A stretch of 64,000 bases of DNA from Burkholderia contaminans (GCF_029633825.1 NZ_CP090643.1:62001-126000), one strand, 5' to 3'. Positions 41,475 to 50,132 are shown, counted from the stretch's first letter. Numbers and translations: made by a program. Notes: generated by a model from the letters alone, not told the origin.

Positions 41475-41588
41475 TCAGCCGCCGCCCCCATCGATGTAAC
41501 TTGGGTCGATGATTACCACTTGGCCTGAGTCCACCGCGACGTCGCCAATGCGCTCCCAATTTGGGCTCACGGTATTCTTACAAGTCAT
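41475..41588 (-). CDS. 37-aa hypothetical cassette protein
   Basis: A very short gene identified through its leader: ATG follows AAGGAG in a textbook SD-sequestering hairpin, and promoter site G lies upstream. The product MTCKNTVSPNWERIGDVAVD ends in 'GQVVIIDPSYIDGGGG'. 'VAVDSGQVVIIDPSYI' resembles the beta-hairpin start of longer bacterial proteins, so this may be a truncated relative or a genuine microprotein. Confidence 0.6.
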   Translation of the reverse strand: MTCKNTVSPNWERIGDVAVDSGQVVIIDPSYIDGGGG

Positions 41589-41594
41589 TGATTT

Positions 41595-41630
41595 TCTCCT
41601 TTTGCCGAGTTTGGCACGTTGCAAAGGAGA
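41595..41630 (-). promoter_or_regulatory. SD-sequestering leader hairpin
   Basis: TCTCCTTT/AAAGGAGA outer stem with GC/GC extension after one bulge; inner GCC...GGC. Confidence 0.75.
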
Positions 41631-41711
41631 GAGTAAGTACTCAGCGAGGCTGGAACTCCTGGCAGAGTCGGCTTGAGGACAGATAGACGAGGATAATCGG
41701 TGAGGGGTGTT

Positions 41712-41741
41712 GCCGAATCAACGGCTCGAGGACTATACCAC
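41712..41741 (-). promoter_or_regulatory. Cassette promoter with start-site stem-loop (site G)
   Basis: Leftwards: extended -10 TGGTATAGT, 6 bp, GCCGTTGATTCGGC. Drives the 37-aa gene and those after it. Confidence 0.72.
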
Positions 41742-41799
41742 GCCCGAACGTAGAGCGGTCGCGCCGGCATCCTCGAGAGGATGCGCGGCGTGACCAGAA

Positions 41800-41961
41800 T
41801 CATTGGTTCCTGATTTTTGCGTTCAGCTCCCCAAGGTAGATGAGAATCGGCACCGCCTCGTACTTCACCGTGTTGAGCCGCTCGACCACCTGCGTGTTGT
41901 ATGTTTCAAAAAGGACGGACTGCGTGTCCTTCACTCGAATTACCCAGCTGGCTGAAATCAT
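41800..41961 (-). CDS. 53-aa hypothetical protein
   Basis: ATG with AGGATC seven bases upstream encodes MISASWVIRVKDTQSVLFET...AVPILIYLGELNAKIRNQ. It begins 13 bp after the stop of 42340 and was probably co-transcribed with it. Alternating strand-helix composition looks genuine. Family unknown. Confidence 0.55.
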   Translation of the reverse strand: MISASWVIRVKDTQSVLFETYNTQVVERLNTVKYEAVPILIYLGELNAKIRNQ

Positions 41962-41974
41962 TCTGATCCTCGCG

Positions 41975-42340
41975 TCAAATCCGCTGTTGCATCAGAATCA
42001 GGACCCGCTCCTTGATGTACCTGGGCCCGTAATGCAGGTGCTTCGGCGAGAGCTTCAGGTACGCCCCGTCCGTAAGCTCGCAGACGACTCGCGCTATTTC
42101 CTCTGCGGCCTCATCGGCTGCTACGAGCTCGACCGCCTCATCGGGAGTTCGCCCTTGAACCCAATGGGGGGCGTACGCGGTGCGCTTCGCATAGGACTTG
42201 ATCCTCTCTTCAACCTGAGACAGCCACCCCTCAAAGTCGCTGGGTAGCCCTGCCGCCTCGAGACTGTTGCGCGCCAACGCGGACAAGACACCGGGGTCGA
42301 ACGAGCTTGCATACAGTTGCTGTACTTGATTGCTCTTCAT
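41975..42340 (-). CDS. Hypothetical cassette protein
   Basis: A 121-residue helical protein (MKSNQVQQLYASSFDPGVLS). 'VQGRTPDEAVELVAADEAAE' and 'PKHLHYGPRYIKERVLILMQ' stand out. Promoter site F and a leader hairpin precede it. Family unknown. Confidence 0.68.
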   Translation of the reverse strand: MKSNQVQQLYASSFDPGVLSALARNSLEAAGLPSDFEGWLSQVEERIKSYAKRTAYAPHWVQGRTPDEAVELVAADEAAEEIARVVCELTDGAYLKLSPKHLHYGPRYIKERVLILMQQRI

Positions 42341-42343
42341 GGC

Positions 42344-42385
42344 CTCTCCTTCTGCTCGATCACGAGCGATTGACAGGAAGAGAGC
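42344..42385 (-). promoter_or_regulatory. SD-sequestering leader hairpin
   Basis: CTCTCCTTC pairs with GAAGAGAG (one bulge); inner stem GCTCG-TGAT-CGAGC. Upstream hairpin GCCGGAA/TTCCGGC at about 42400. Confidence 0.68.
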
Positions 42386-42452
42386 TGGACGCTCGGCCGG
42401 AAGGGTTCCGGCGGAGCAAGAGATGGGCGCCGTTGCGCGTTGGAGGCATGAT

Positions 42453-42482
42453 GCCGAATAAACGGCTACTGCAACTATAGCA
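42453..42482 (-). promoter_or_regulatory. Cassette promoter with start-site stem-loop (site F)
   Basis: Leftwards: extended -10 TGCTATAGT, 7 bp, GCCGTTTATTCGGC. Confidence 0.78.
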
Positions 42483-42570
42483 GTTTAGATCGGCCGTTCA
42501 AGCCCACCGGCTTCGATGGATGCATGCCTCTGCGCGGCCTAGATTCACCCAGCCGGGGCAAGGACCCCTA

Positions 42571-43467
42571 CTAGGCTTGCGGCCGCACCTGGTTTTGCTG
42601 CCGGCGCCCGAGGCTGAATCGAAGGTTCAGCCGGCGCATGATGACGAGTCGAAACAAAGCGACAGATGCAGCGAATGCGCCGAAGCTATACGTCAGGTGG
42701 CGAGCCGCGTGGGCGACGGTATTTTTCTGATGTCCAAGCTGAACCAGTTTCCATACCAGATCGAGCTCGAACCATACAGCGAAGCCAAATGCGATCATCA
42801 CAAACTCAGGATTGGTGCGGTTGGCCCGCAGAAGGTGGCGCCACCCCCAGACGATCCACATGCATACGGCAAAGATCCAAATCGCTGGGACGATATCGAT
42901 AGCGCTGTAGGCCGTTTTGCGAAAGGTGTACAGGACGCCAACGACGGCCACCGATCCAACCAAGCGAATACCGAGGCGAATGACCGCACTGCCTTGCCAC
43001 AACCTCACCATGCCCGCTCGCGACGGCGCACACCGCCCGATGGTCCGACCCGTGGTTCGGAGCCAACGGTCAGCCGTCGGAAAGCGCCGTGCGACAAGCG
43101 CGCGAACATCCAACCTTCTGGAGCGACGCCGACTATCAGTCGCAAAAGCGGGGTCCATATGATGCAACGTGTGACAAGCGAGAAATCCCGCTAAGCCGCA
43201 ACAAAGTCCGAAAAGCAAATGCTCTATGTTTGCGACGGCGTCCAGATCCTTGAACTGCGCACGGATCCAGTGCCTTCCTTCGACTACGAAACCTACCTTG
43301 GCGATCGCAAGACTACGGTCAAGCTCAAGCGCCACGTACAACAGTGCGCCGACGATCAACGTCCATGTATACATTCGGAACGAAAGCCATCTGATTTGGT
43401 CACCTTCGCGCGAATCAGAGGGTGCGAAAGCGCGCTGGCCGGATTCATGATCGTCAAGTGTGGTCAT
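42571..43467 (-). CDS. Integral membrane hypothetical protein
   Basis: About 298 residues starting at MTTLDDHESGQRAFAP; an upstream GTG at 43494 is an alternative. Two hydrophobic segments lie in the first half (MYTWTLIVGALLYVALEL; LLFGLCCGLAGFLACHTL) and three in the second (LVGSVAVVGVLYTF; AIWIFAVCMWIVWGW; FVMIAFGFAVWFELDL), with an Arg-rich cytoplasmic loop between. Several His residues face the membrane ends (HTLHHMD, HAARHL). No leader hairpin. Family unknown. Confidence 0.62.
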   Translation of the reverse strand: MTTLDDHESGQRAFAPSDSREGDQIRWLSFRMYTWTLIVGALLYVALELDRSLAIAKVGFVVEGRHWIRAQFKDLDAVANIEHLLFGLCCGLAGFLACHTLHHMDPAFATDSRRRSRRLDVRALVARRFPTADRWLRTTGRTIGRCAPSRAGMVRLWQGSAVIRLGIRLVGSVAVVGVLYTFRKTAYSAIDIVPAIWIFAVCMWIVWGWRHLLRANRTNPEFVMIAFGFAVWFELDLVWKLVQLGHQKNTVAHAARHLTYSFGAFAASVALFRLVIMRRLNLRFSLGRRQQNQVRPQA

Positions 43468-43617
43468 CCTGATTTCTTCCGCTTCTCGTGTCACGATTGG
43501 TATTAGTTAGCAACCTCGTGGCGCCGGAGCCCTGCAGGTTGTAGCGCTCCGCTGTATGGCACTCGCTGTCGTCTGGCTGGCGCCCGTCCCCGACAATCGT
43601 TCATAGGACGCCGCCGC

Positions 43618-44130
43618 TTACTCTCGGTCCAGCTTTTCCTTCCGGCGCTCATCACGTCGGTCCATCTGAAGCACGAGCATTGTGAACACTACGAACAGTT
43701 CCGGGCCTCCGTGAATCTCGACGTCGTGCCTATCTCGCATGGTAATCAAGCGTCCGCGGGCTTTCGCGAGCGTTGCTCCGCGCCTGCTGACATGGAACTT
43801 GAAGTCCCAGAGATTGCCTGTGACAGTCGATCCGTCCCCGGGACCGCCAACAGCGTAGTATTGGCGCGTGAACGAGAGAAGCTTTCGTTTGATTTGGAAG
43901 GTGCCCAGCTCTCCCTTGATGTCCCAAGTCGGCGCCCAGGAAAGGAGCCGACGACGGATCGTGCCAACCTGTTCATCGCCTTTGAAGACGCGCCAAGTGG
44001 GCGAGAACGCTGCGAACTGCCCTTTTCCTCGATACGCGAGCCGTCCTTCTCTGTCGGTGATGTCAATCGCACCCCTTACCGACAAAAGCTTGTTCGCGAC
44101 GCTTAGAACCCTCTTCGACGACTGTTCCAA
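43618..44130 (-). CDS. LURP-one-related / YxjI-like protein
   Basis: A 170-residue protein with a TTG start and AGGAC upstream. The repeated strand pattern 'AIDITDREGRLAYRGKGQFA', 'TWRVFKGDEQVGTIRRRLLS', 'WDIKGELGTFQIKRKLLSFT' and 'RLITMRDRHDVEI' is typical of LURP-one-related (tubby C-terminal-like) domains. Such proteins may bind phosphoinositides or act as scaffolds; the bacterial role is unclear. It lies ten bases after 44140-44832 on the same strand. Confidence 0.65.
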   Translation of the reverse strand: MEQSSKRVLSVANKLLSVRGAIDITDREGRLAYRGKGQFAAFSPTWRVFKGDEQVGTIRRRLLSWAPTWDIKGELGTFQIKRKLLSFTRQYYAVGGPGDGSTVTGNLWDFKFHVSRRGATLAKARGRLITMRDRHDVEIHGGPELFVVFTMLVLQMDRRDERRKEKLDRE

Positions 44131-44139
44131 TTCGTTGTC

Positions 44140-44832
44140 CTAGTTCGTCAAGTTAAGCGATGGTGCGGAATTGCACTCTTGCGGCCGCTTCGCGAATATC
44201 TCGCGAGCCGCCTTTAGCATTTGGCTGTAGCCCGAGTCGCCCTGACTGAGCTTTGCCTCGGCGATCGCCAGCATTTCAGTCTCAGATTTATGAAGCCTCG
44301 GCGCAGTCGTGTAGTGATCGATCTCGAACTGCAGGTCGACGGGCAGGCTCTGCGAATTCTTCTTCGCAAACAGGTTATTCAAGATGTTGATCTGCTTACG
44401 GACGTCGCCGTCTGGCGGCCGAACGAACACTGGCTTGCCGGCAACAATCACCTCGTTACGAACTAGCATCGTTCTGTCGTTCAAACACACCAGGTTCCCG
44501 TCCGGAATGACCAGCTTTGTCATACCCCGCTTCAGTCGCAACAGGTTCTTCAATCGCCCCCGCCGGTCATCATGCAGGTCATCCGCCTCACGCGTGACCA
44601 ATAGCGGATTTATGGCGGAGTATGCCTCGACGATGACGCCGCACCGTCGGGCAATCGACGCAATTTGTGGGAGTGCAAGTTGCCCTGTATCGTGAACCAG
44701 GGCGTACCGCTCGGTTCCGAAGAACACGAGGACGCAGGCCGCCGAAATCCCTGCAGTGAAGAACCCATCGGCGCAGGCGCTGGCGGTCGACAGGACTCCC
44801 GCACCATCTTGCGAAACTTCAACCAACTTCAT
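44140..44832 (-). CDS. Hypothetical protein
   Basis: A 230-residue protein starting at MKLVEVSQDGAGVLSTASAC, with GAGAGG upstream. 'FFTAGISAACVLVFFGTERY' then 'ALVHDTGQLALPQIASIARR' resemble the sensor fold of CheD-like or nitrilase-superfamily domains, but catalytic residues are uncertain. The C-terminus is helical. Operon with the LURP-one-like gene. Confidence 0.58.
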   Translation of the reverse strand: MKLVEVSQDGAGVLSTASACADGFFTAGISAACVLVFFGTERYALVHDTGQLALPQIASIARRCGVIVEAYSAINPLLVTREADDLHDDRRGRLKNLLRLKRGMTKLVIPDGNLVCLNDRTMLVRNEVIVAGKPVFVRPPDGDVRKQINILNNLFAKKNSQSLPVDLQFEIDHYTTAPRLHKSETEMLAIAEAKLSQGDSGYSQMLKAAREIFAKRPQECNSAPSLNLTN

Positions 44833-45133
44833 GGCCCATCCTCTCAATAGGACCCGATTGGGCGAAAACCAGCGCCGACGCGATAAACGCCACCGTCGCG
44901 GCGACGGCCGACGTTCGAGTTATCCCGACAACGCTGTCCTCCCTCTTACGTGGCCCGGATCGTGCTGACGTGACGCCGGGAGATCCAGTGTAGCTATATC
45001 GGCAATCCAATGCTTTTCTTGAGGCCAGGGGCCGCATTTCGCACAGGCCGGGCGTCAATATGGCGAGATCGCGAGGTATCCGAAGGTCCCATGTGGGCTC
45101 TCACAACAGTCGACGAAAGGAACACGCGACGAT
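44833..45133. other. Intergenic region
   Basis: Between the 45134-45175 terminator and the start of 44832. It should hold the promoter of the two-gene operon; the only pattern is GCCCAATCGGGTC just before the start, like the inner stem of the cassette leaders. Confidence 0.35.
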
Positions 45134-45175
45134 AAAAAAGGCCCGCCAACATCCCACAAAGGGATGTGGCGGGCC
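45134..45175 (-). terminator. Strong Rho-independent terminator, leftward
   Basis: GGCCCGCC-ACATCCC pairs with GGGATGT-GGCGGGCC (one bulged base) around ACAAA/TTTGT, followed leftwards by T6. Ends the 46486-45261 operon. Confidence 0.9.
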
Positions 45176-45260
45176 GATTGTGAGTAATCCGTTCTCTAGT
45201 GGCTGGTACCAGTCAGAATCGGCGACTTGCCAACCTGATAGCTGCCGCCAAGACGCGTGC

Positions 45261-45836
45261 TTAGCGCACTGCCTCACCGCCCCGTTCCACGTGCCGGACA
45301 ACGTCACCACGTGAGCCGATGGGTCTGCCTCTCATATCGAGGGCGAACCCCTCCGTCACGACGCCATTACTGTCAAACTTGACATGAAAGTCAATCTTGA
45401 GCCGGTCCGAGTCGCACGACGTTTCGCCAGTCCCGAGGTAGCAGACGTCGACGAACCGCTGCAGATGCTGGCGAGAAATCAGGTTCCATTCGCGCGGCCC
45501 GATCACCTCAATGTCCGTCGGCCATACATATTCATTGAGCACCCGTTGTCCCGCGTCATGCCGGTCGGCTGCACATGCGCCACATTCCCACTTGAAGTCG
45601 TAGGGAACGTGCGTTCGATAAAAATCGAAGTCTGCCTCGGTTGCCGGCCGAAGCCGCGTGAACCCCGGTGAGACGACTGCCGGTCCGTTTAGCCAGTTCC
45701 GTCCACCTCGAATGACGCTGCCGGTCAGGACGCCAATGATGTTCCGATTCCCTTCGATGACGTAGCCGAGGGTATTTTCATCCATCACGACGTACTTGAC
45801 GCCCGCGGGGAGCTCCGATTGATTTGCGCTAACCAT
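45261..45836 (-). CDS. Hypothetical cassette protein
   Basis: A 191-residue protein starting at MVSANQSELPAGVKYVVMDE. Two or three Cys (ECGACAADRH, DVCYLG) could bind metal. Strand-rich N-terminus, helical middle. Second gene of the operon from promoter site E, with its own leader hairpin, followed by a strong terminator. Family unknown. Confidence 0.68.
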   Translation of the reverse strand: MVSANQSELPAGVKYVVMDENTLGYVIEGNRNIIGVLTGSVIRGGRNWLNGPAVVSPGFTRLRPATEADFDFYRTHVPYDFKWECGACAADRHDAGQRVLNEYVWPTDIEVIGPREWNLISRQHLQRFVDVCYLGTGETSCDSDRLKIDFHVKFDSNGVVTEGFALDMRGRPIGSRGDVVRHVERGGEAVR

Positions 45837-45841
45837 TTCAA

Positions 45842-45875
45842 CTCCGTTATGCCCGTTTGGGCTAGTGATCAAGAG
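45842..45875 (-). promoter_or_regulatory. SD-sequestering leader hairpin
   Basis: Inner stem GCCC-AAAC-GGGC; outer CTC/GAG pairing is short. Upstream hairpin GTTCCGCCGG/CCGGCCGAAC (one mismatch). Confidence 0.6.
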
Positions 45876-45985
45876 ATGAACGCATGTTCGGCCGGACTGA
45901 TGACCGGCGGAACAGAAATGCGAGTGCGCCCGCCGCTTTCTCCGAGGAGAAAGCGGCAGGATCACCTTGAGGTTTGCGTGAAAGA

Positions 45986-46486
45986 TCAATCAGCGGTCGT
46001 CGACACCGAGATCAGCTCGAAGACTTCCAGGAGAAGGTCCATTTCGGACGAGAAGAAGCCGAGATAGTTGTGACCGCATTCGTCGCTCTTGTACTCCGTC
46101 TCACCAGGTGGAAGCGCGTACCAGCCGTGCGAAAGGCCATTGTTGCAGATACGGTAGCCGGCCCGCTCGATCGCCTCGCGGCGGTGCGCGTCAACAAGTA
46201 CGTCCCAGCCGCGCTTTGTCGCGTTTAGATACCGGCCATCGTCAGTTGTCACTTCGATGTACGTGATTTTTGCGTCCTGATAGCGGTAGCCGTGGACTCG
46301 CTCTTGTCGACTCATCCATTCGGCGACTGCAGCGCTGGCCTGCTCGTCAAGACCAATGCTTCGGTCGAAGCACGCCGAGCACCCCGAGAGTTCGACGTTC
46401 GTCGTCCGGTAGCCGTCTCGCGAAACACTAAACACGACGCGGCACGCGTTCCATTGCGGCTCGGTGACGAGAATATTGCGATCCAT
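45986..46486 (-). CDS. Hypothetical cassette protein
   Basis: A 166-residue protein starting at MDRNILVTEPQWNACRVVFS. A strand-rich start with 'VELSGCSACFDRSIG', then 'ITYIEVTTDDGRYLNATKRG' and a C-terminal domain with 'ECGHNYLGFFSSEMDLLLEV'. First gene after promoter site E. Family unknown. Confidence 0.68.
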   Translation of the reverse strand: MDRNILVTEPQWNACRVVFSVSRDGYRTTNVELSGCSACFDRSIGLDEQASAAVAEWMSRQERVHGYRYQDAKITYIEVTTDDGRYLNATKRGWDVLVDAHRREAIERAGYRICNNGLSHGWYALPPGETEYKSDECGHNYLGFFSSEMDLLLEVFELISVSTTAD

Positions 46487-46493
46487 CGTTTTT

Positions 46494-46525
46494 CCCCTAT
46501 GCCCTAGTGGGCGTTGCAAAGGGGG
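46494..46525 (-). promoter_or_regulatory. SD-sequestering leader hairpin
   Basis: CCCC/GGGG outer stem covers the AGGGGA ribosome-binding site; inner stem GCCC-ACTA-GGGC. Upstream hairpin TTCGGCAGAG/CTCCGCCGAG (one mismatch). Confidence 0.7.
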
Positions 46526-46682
46526 CTGCTCGGCGGAGGCACTGCTCTGCCGAACCAGAAGTTTGATTTGTAGCTTCCCGTCTTGATCCCAGAACAGGGC
46601 GGAAAGGGATTGAGTCGGCCAACTGGGGCTAGTAGTGCGTCGGAGAGGCGAACGGGCCTTTTCACCCATTTCGATGGCGCAT

Positions 46683-46712
46683 GCCGACCAAACGGCTAGT
46701 TGAAATATATCA
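46683..46712 (-). promoter_or_regulatory. Cassette promoter with start-site stem-loop (site E)
   Basis: Leftwards: extended -10 TGATATATT, 7 bp, GCCGTTTGGTCGGC. Confidence 0.75.
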
Positions 46713-46899
46713 CGCCCTTGATCCAACCATCTGGGCCGGGCTCGAACGGGAAAAGTTTCGCGCGGCTCAGAGGATAAATATTTCTCTCAGCCCAGTGAAA
46801 CATCACGCTCCATTGCCGTATATACATGTGGACGTGATGTCGTCCGTCCCACGTAACCTCGAGACTCGGCTTTCTCGGTAGATAAGGAGCAGTGATTTC

Positions 46900-47184
46900 A
46901 TGAAAACGATCCTTGCAGTCATAATGATGGCTACAACCACCATCGCAATCGCCGGCCCGGAGCCGACTGTACTGATGAGCGAGGTGAAAACTGTCGGGTA
47001 TCTCGCGTCTGCTTCGCCGAACGCGCTGGTGCCGGGCGAGGCATGGGAAGGTGTGAAGCTCGTCCGGCTCGAACCCGGCAAGTGCGAAAAGATTGTCCAC
47101 TCGAATTTGCACTTCGTACCCGCGGGCGACGCCGAAAAGCCCCTCTTCGACGAAGCGCGAACCATCGTGACCTGCCCCACGTAA
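46900..47184 (+). CDS. Small secreted protein
   Basis: A 94-residue protein with signal peptide MKTILAVIMMATTTIAIA. The mature part is beta-rich with two Cys (GKCEKI near the middle, VTCPT at the end), likely a disulfide. Ribosome-binding site AAGGAG. Family unknown. Confidence 0.65.
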   Translation: MKTILAVIMMATTTIAIAGPEPTVLMSEVKTVGYLASASPNALVPGEAWEGVKLVRLEPGKCEKIVHSNLHFVPAGDAEKPLFDEARTIVTCPT

Positions 47185-47338
47185 TCGCGATTGATGGAGG
47201 CCAACGCGCTTCAGGGGTTCCCACGGACTACCCCTCTAGACTCGTCTATGCCCGCTACGCGTCTGCCCTCCTAGCCCCGCTCAGGTCCGCGGGCGTACGG
47301 TTGAGGACCAACTCATGCGATTTCAACGGAGCCTGGAA

Positions 47339-47602
47339 ATGAAAGGGACTCTCAAGCGCCGCCTTCTAAACGCTGGAATGTTCCTCGGGATGACAATCTG
47401 CATCGGCACCACAGTGACATCGGCCTGGACTCGGAAAGACCTGGTGGTGTTTGTCTTTCCGAGAGACGAGGCAGCGTATGCCAACTATGTGTCTGCGGAG
47501 CGCTGGACGGTGGGTCTATCGGCGGCCGGTGCGATCCTCTTCCTAGCCAGCCTCGCATGGCGGCTTGCAATTGCTCGATCGAGAGCACGGCAGACTCCCT
47601 GA
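47339..47602 (+). CDS. Small membrane protein (two helices)
   Basis: An 87-residue protein starting at MKGTLKRRLLNAGMFLGMTI, with GGAGCC eight bases upstream. Helices at ~10-30 and ~60-78 flank a periplasmic loop (TRKDLVVFVFPRDEAAYANY). Family unknown. Confidence 0.6.
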   Translation: MKGTLKRRLLNAGMFLGMTICIGTTVTSAWTRKDLVVFVFPRDEAAYANYVSAERWTVGLSAAGAILFLASLAWRLAIARSRARQTP

Positions 47603-47682
47603 AGAGCCGATTGGCATCATGAAGCGATCAGCATCTGAAGTGCACCCGAAGGAAGAGTACCCAACCCGTCACACCCGACACA

Positions 47683-47991
47683 ATGAACGAAGACCGAAAA
47701 AATCACCGAATGGGAGGCCCGGGAACGAGAGTGCTCATCACTTTTGCTATCTCGCTACTACTCGCAGCGGCATGCGTGGTGCTGAAGCAGCATCTTCCCG
47801 CGGAGCAGCCGATCGATCAAGGACCGGGGCTGCGCCATTGTGAAGTTGACGCAAAGGCCATTCGGCATCGCGCCGACGGCAGCGTGTCAGTTCCGAAAGG
47901 CGCAACAATTTCTTGTGAGCGATCGCTGAGTGCCAACCCACGCGACAGGGATGGCACCCGTGAAACCATCATCGTCAAGAGCAGATCCTGA
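47683..47991 (+). CDS. Small anchored hypothetical protein
   Basis: A 102-residue protein. N-terminal membrane helix (RVLITFAISLLLAAACVVLK), then a short periplasmic domain with two Cys (LRHCEVD, TISCERS). Either ATG 47683 or ATG 47710 may be used; ribosome-binding sites are poor. Family unknown. Confidence 0.5.
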   Translation: MNEDRKNHRMGGPGTRVLITFAISLLLAAACVVLKQHLPAEQPIDQGPGLRHCEVDAKAIRHRADGSVSVPKGATISCERSLSANPRDRDGTRETIIVKSRS

Positions 47992-48025
47992 CTAGGCGAC
48001 GAGAAACCTTGGAGATCAAAGAAGA

Positions 48026-48445
48026 ATGAGTGACCCGGTACTGTCTGATCTTTCGATTCGGCCGGCTGGCCAAGATCAAATAGCGCGCGCGAGAGAGATC
48101 TGTGGGTCATCCGCCACACTCAATAGACTGGTCGATGACTTCTTGCTTGGCGAGCCAAATCGCGGGCAAATGCTCGACTTCCTTGAGCACCTCAAGAGGG
48201 TGAACAACAAGGAGGAAGTGGAAGCAAAGATTCTGCAGATCTGCAGTCTCGCGGGCATTGAGAGCCCAACGGGTACCGACAAATTACTTGCGATGCAAGT
48301 CGGCCTACTCCAAGACCTCGCCGCCTCTTCGGGGAGAATATCTGGCCACACCGCTCACATCGCACGTGAGATCGTGAAAGCAAGGCCTCAACAATCGATG
48401 TTCGGACCGCTTCTAGCGGCGTTCCTTTTCGGAAAGCTGCTCTAA
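48026..48445 (+). CDS. Hypothetical protein
   Basis: A 139-residue, all-helical soluble protein (MSDPVLSDLSIRPAGQDQIA) with AAGAAG before the start. C-terminal 'QSMFGPLLAAFLFGKLL' is hydrophobic and may be amphipathic. Last of a rightward set; converges with 49234-48581. Family unknown. Confidence 0.62.
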   Translation: MSDPVLSDLSIRPAGQDQIARAREICGSSATLNRLVDDFLLGEPNRGQMLDFLEHLKRVNNKEEVEAKILQICSLAGIESPTGTDKLLAMQVGLLQDLAASSGRISGHTAHIAREIVKARPQQSMFGPLLAAFLFGKLL

Positions 48446-48580
48446 TTGTCGAGTGGGTGCGCAAACGCTCTCCCGGATCCAACGCTGCTGAGTGGACTGA
48501 CGACGCGTCCAGCAAACGAAAACACCCGCTTGCAAGCCCCGCCCGGGGCTGCAAAGCGGGCGCTTTGTCGACGTCGCTCC

Positions 48581-49234
48581 TCAAAGACGAGCAGCCGCAA
48601 TTGCCTTGTCGACCTCCGTCGGTTCATAGAATGAACTCACCATCACCGCACGAAGAAGCGGCCCTGGCGCAATCTCCATTGACCTTCCTTCAATCATCGC
48701 GTTCGCAAACGCAGCGCCAAATGGCGCCGCGACGTCGTACGCAAATACACCGGGATGTCCGCTACCGTCAAACCAATCGCTCACTCTGTCAACGAAGAGT
48801 GCGTGATCGGTAGCGGCTTCCAAGAAGCCGAGTTCCCCATTGAAGCCGTCAAGGTCGACAGTGCGCTGACTCAACGTTTCCCGTGCCGCGATCGCAATGT
48901 ACGCAACCGTCAAGTTGTCAGCTGCCGATCGGACGCGTGATGCGGTCATCGATGTGTCAACCGCGACCTCTGCGCACGAGGGCACAACGTCTGCCGAAAG
49001 CGCATCCTCGTCTCGCCATTTTTCGCCAGGGAACTCGTCGCGCATCACCTCTTCGACCTCTGTCACCAGGTCCGGTCGCATCTTCGTGATATACCGCGCC
49101 AAGTCCGAGCGTGTCACCCCGTCGATGTTGTCGCACCGTATCGTGTCGAGGACACGGAACACGTCAGTCTTTCGTAGACTCGCGATCGAGTCGGCCGCGA
49201 TCTTGATGAACTGCTCTTCATTCTTTCTGGTCAT
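48581..49234 (-). CDS. Hypothetical cassette protein
   Basis: A 217-residue helical protein starting at MTRKNEEQFIKIAADSIASL. 'VTRSDLARYITKMRPDLVTE' looks like a small helix bundle; the C-terminal third includes 'SDWFDGSGHPGVFAYDVAAP'. Last gene downstream of site D, with its own leader hairpin. Family unknown. Confidence 0.66.
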   Translation of the reverse strand: MTRKNEEQFIKIAADSIASLRKTDVFRVLDTIRCDNIDGVTRSDLARYITKMRPDLVTEVEEVMRDEFPGEKWRDEDALSADVVPSCAEVAVDTSMTASRVRSAADNLTVAYIAIAARETLSQRTVDLDGFNGELGFLEAATDHALFVDRVSDWFDGSGHPGVFAYDVAAPFGAAFANAMIEGRSMEIAPGPLLRAVMVSSFYEPTEVDKAIAAARL

Positions 49235-49240
49235 GTAGCT

Positions 49241-49275
49241 ACTCCATATGCCCCGGTGGGCTGTCAAAAAGGAGT
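49241..49275 (-). promoter_or_regulatory. SD-sequestering leader hairpin
   Basis: Outer stem ACTCC/GGAGT, inner GCCC-ACCG-GGGC. An upstream hairpin (TTCGGC...GCCGAG) is present. Confidence 0.72.
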
Positions 49276-49359
49276 CAGCAGCAGCTCGGCGAGCCCAGAT
49301 GGCCGGCCGAACCTTCAGTATGGTTCACCGCCGGCCCGTAGGCCGACGGACTTTCTCGA

Positions 49360-49884
49360 TTAGACCGTTGCAGTCAACTCGTCCACCATCTGCGCGTACG
49401 AGATCTTTCCTTCCTGGTGACGTTGCATGATGGCGGAGCGGCGAACCCCAAGTGCCCACCGGTCGGTGCTGGCAACTTGATCCAGTGCTCCCTCGTCGAT
49501 CGTGCGATATCCCATATCGAGCATCGCCTCGACAGCCTCAGGAACACTGTCAAAGCAGAGATGCCCTACAAAACCATCGCGATCAAACTGTTGGATTCGC
49601 CAGGGCAGACCGCCAGACGCCTCCGGTAACACGAACGCCCATGAGTCGCGGTCGCTCTGTCTGCATTCGATGCCGATCGGTTCCCCGTTGTATCGCGACA
49701 TGATCGCCTGATACGCAATTTGTGTTGCGCGAGCACCTTCGCGAATGATCCGCGCAAACTGGCACGACACACGGCCGCCCGACTCTCGTGCATATTTCCA
49801 CGCTCGCGTCCGAAACCGCTGAACTTCTACGCGGCCGCTTTCTGTCCCTGAACCGACAGTCGTATCAAGGCGTTCGAACATCAT
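49360..49884 (-). CDS. Hypothetical protein, translationally coupled
   Basis: A 174-residue protein (MMFERLDTTVGSGTESGRVE) whose ATG overlaps the upstream stop (ATGA), so it needs no leader. 'VPEAVEAMLDMGYRTIDEGA' and 'ALGVRRSAIMQRHQEGKISY' suggest an alpha/beta N-terminal and helical C-terminal half. Family unknown. Confidence 0.65.
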   Translation of the reverse strand: MMFERLDTTVGSGTESGRVEVQRFRTRAWKYARESGGRVSCQFARIIREGARATQIAYQAIMSRYNGEPIGIECRQSDRDSWAFVLPEASGGLPWRIQQFDRDGFVGHLCFDSVPEAVEAMLDMGYRTIDEGALDQVASTDRWALGVRRSAIMQRHQEGKISYAQMVDELTATV

Positions 49885-50087
49885 GCCTCCAGCGCAACTA
49901 AGGCATCGCAGACGTCGTTGATACTGTCGGGGCTGGTGCAGTAACCGACGAGCTCTACGAAAAGGTCGCTGTCGGTGGCCGCTGTGCAAGCGTCTTTGAG
50001 CCGCTGAAGCGCGTCTCTCTGCGCCTCGTTCAACGGGTGCCCCTTCTCCGCTACAGTCGCCGGCGCCGCATGGAATTGGCTGTTCAT
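49881..50087 (-). CDS. Small helical cassette protein
   Basis: A 68-residue protein (MNSQFHAAPATVAEKGHPLN) that is helical after residue 20 (AQRDALQRLKDACTAATDSD). Its leader hairpin controls the two-gene unit with 49884. Family unknown. Confidence 0.62.
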   Translation of the reverse strand: MNSQFHAAPATVAEKGHPLNEAQRDALQRLKDACTAATDSDLFVELVGYCTSPDSINDVCDALVALEA

Positions 50088-50094
50088 TGGTTTT

Positions 50095-50132
50095 CTCCTT
50101 CAGAGTGCCAAGAAGTTGGCGTTGGTAAGGAG
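50095..50132 (-). promoter_or_regulatory. SD-sequestering leader hairpin
   Basis: Outer stem CTCCTT/AAGGAG, inner stem GCCAA-CTTC-TTGGC. Upstream hairpin TCAAGCAGGC/GCCTGGTTGA. Confidence 0.77.

Larger units (their letters stand above)
46487..46899. other. Divergent regulatory region
   Basis: No gene. It holds the leader hairpins of 46486, site E (46683-46712), and on the right the presumed promoter of the rightward 46900 gene, where I see no clear box. Confidence 0.5.
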
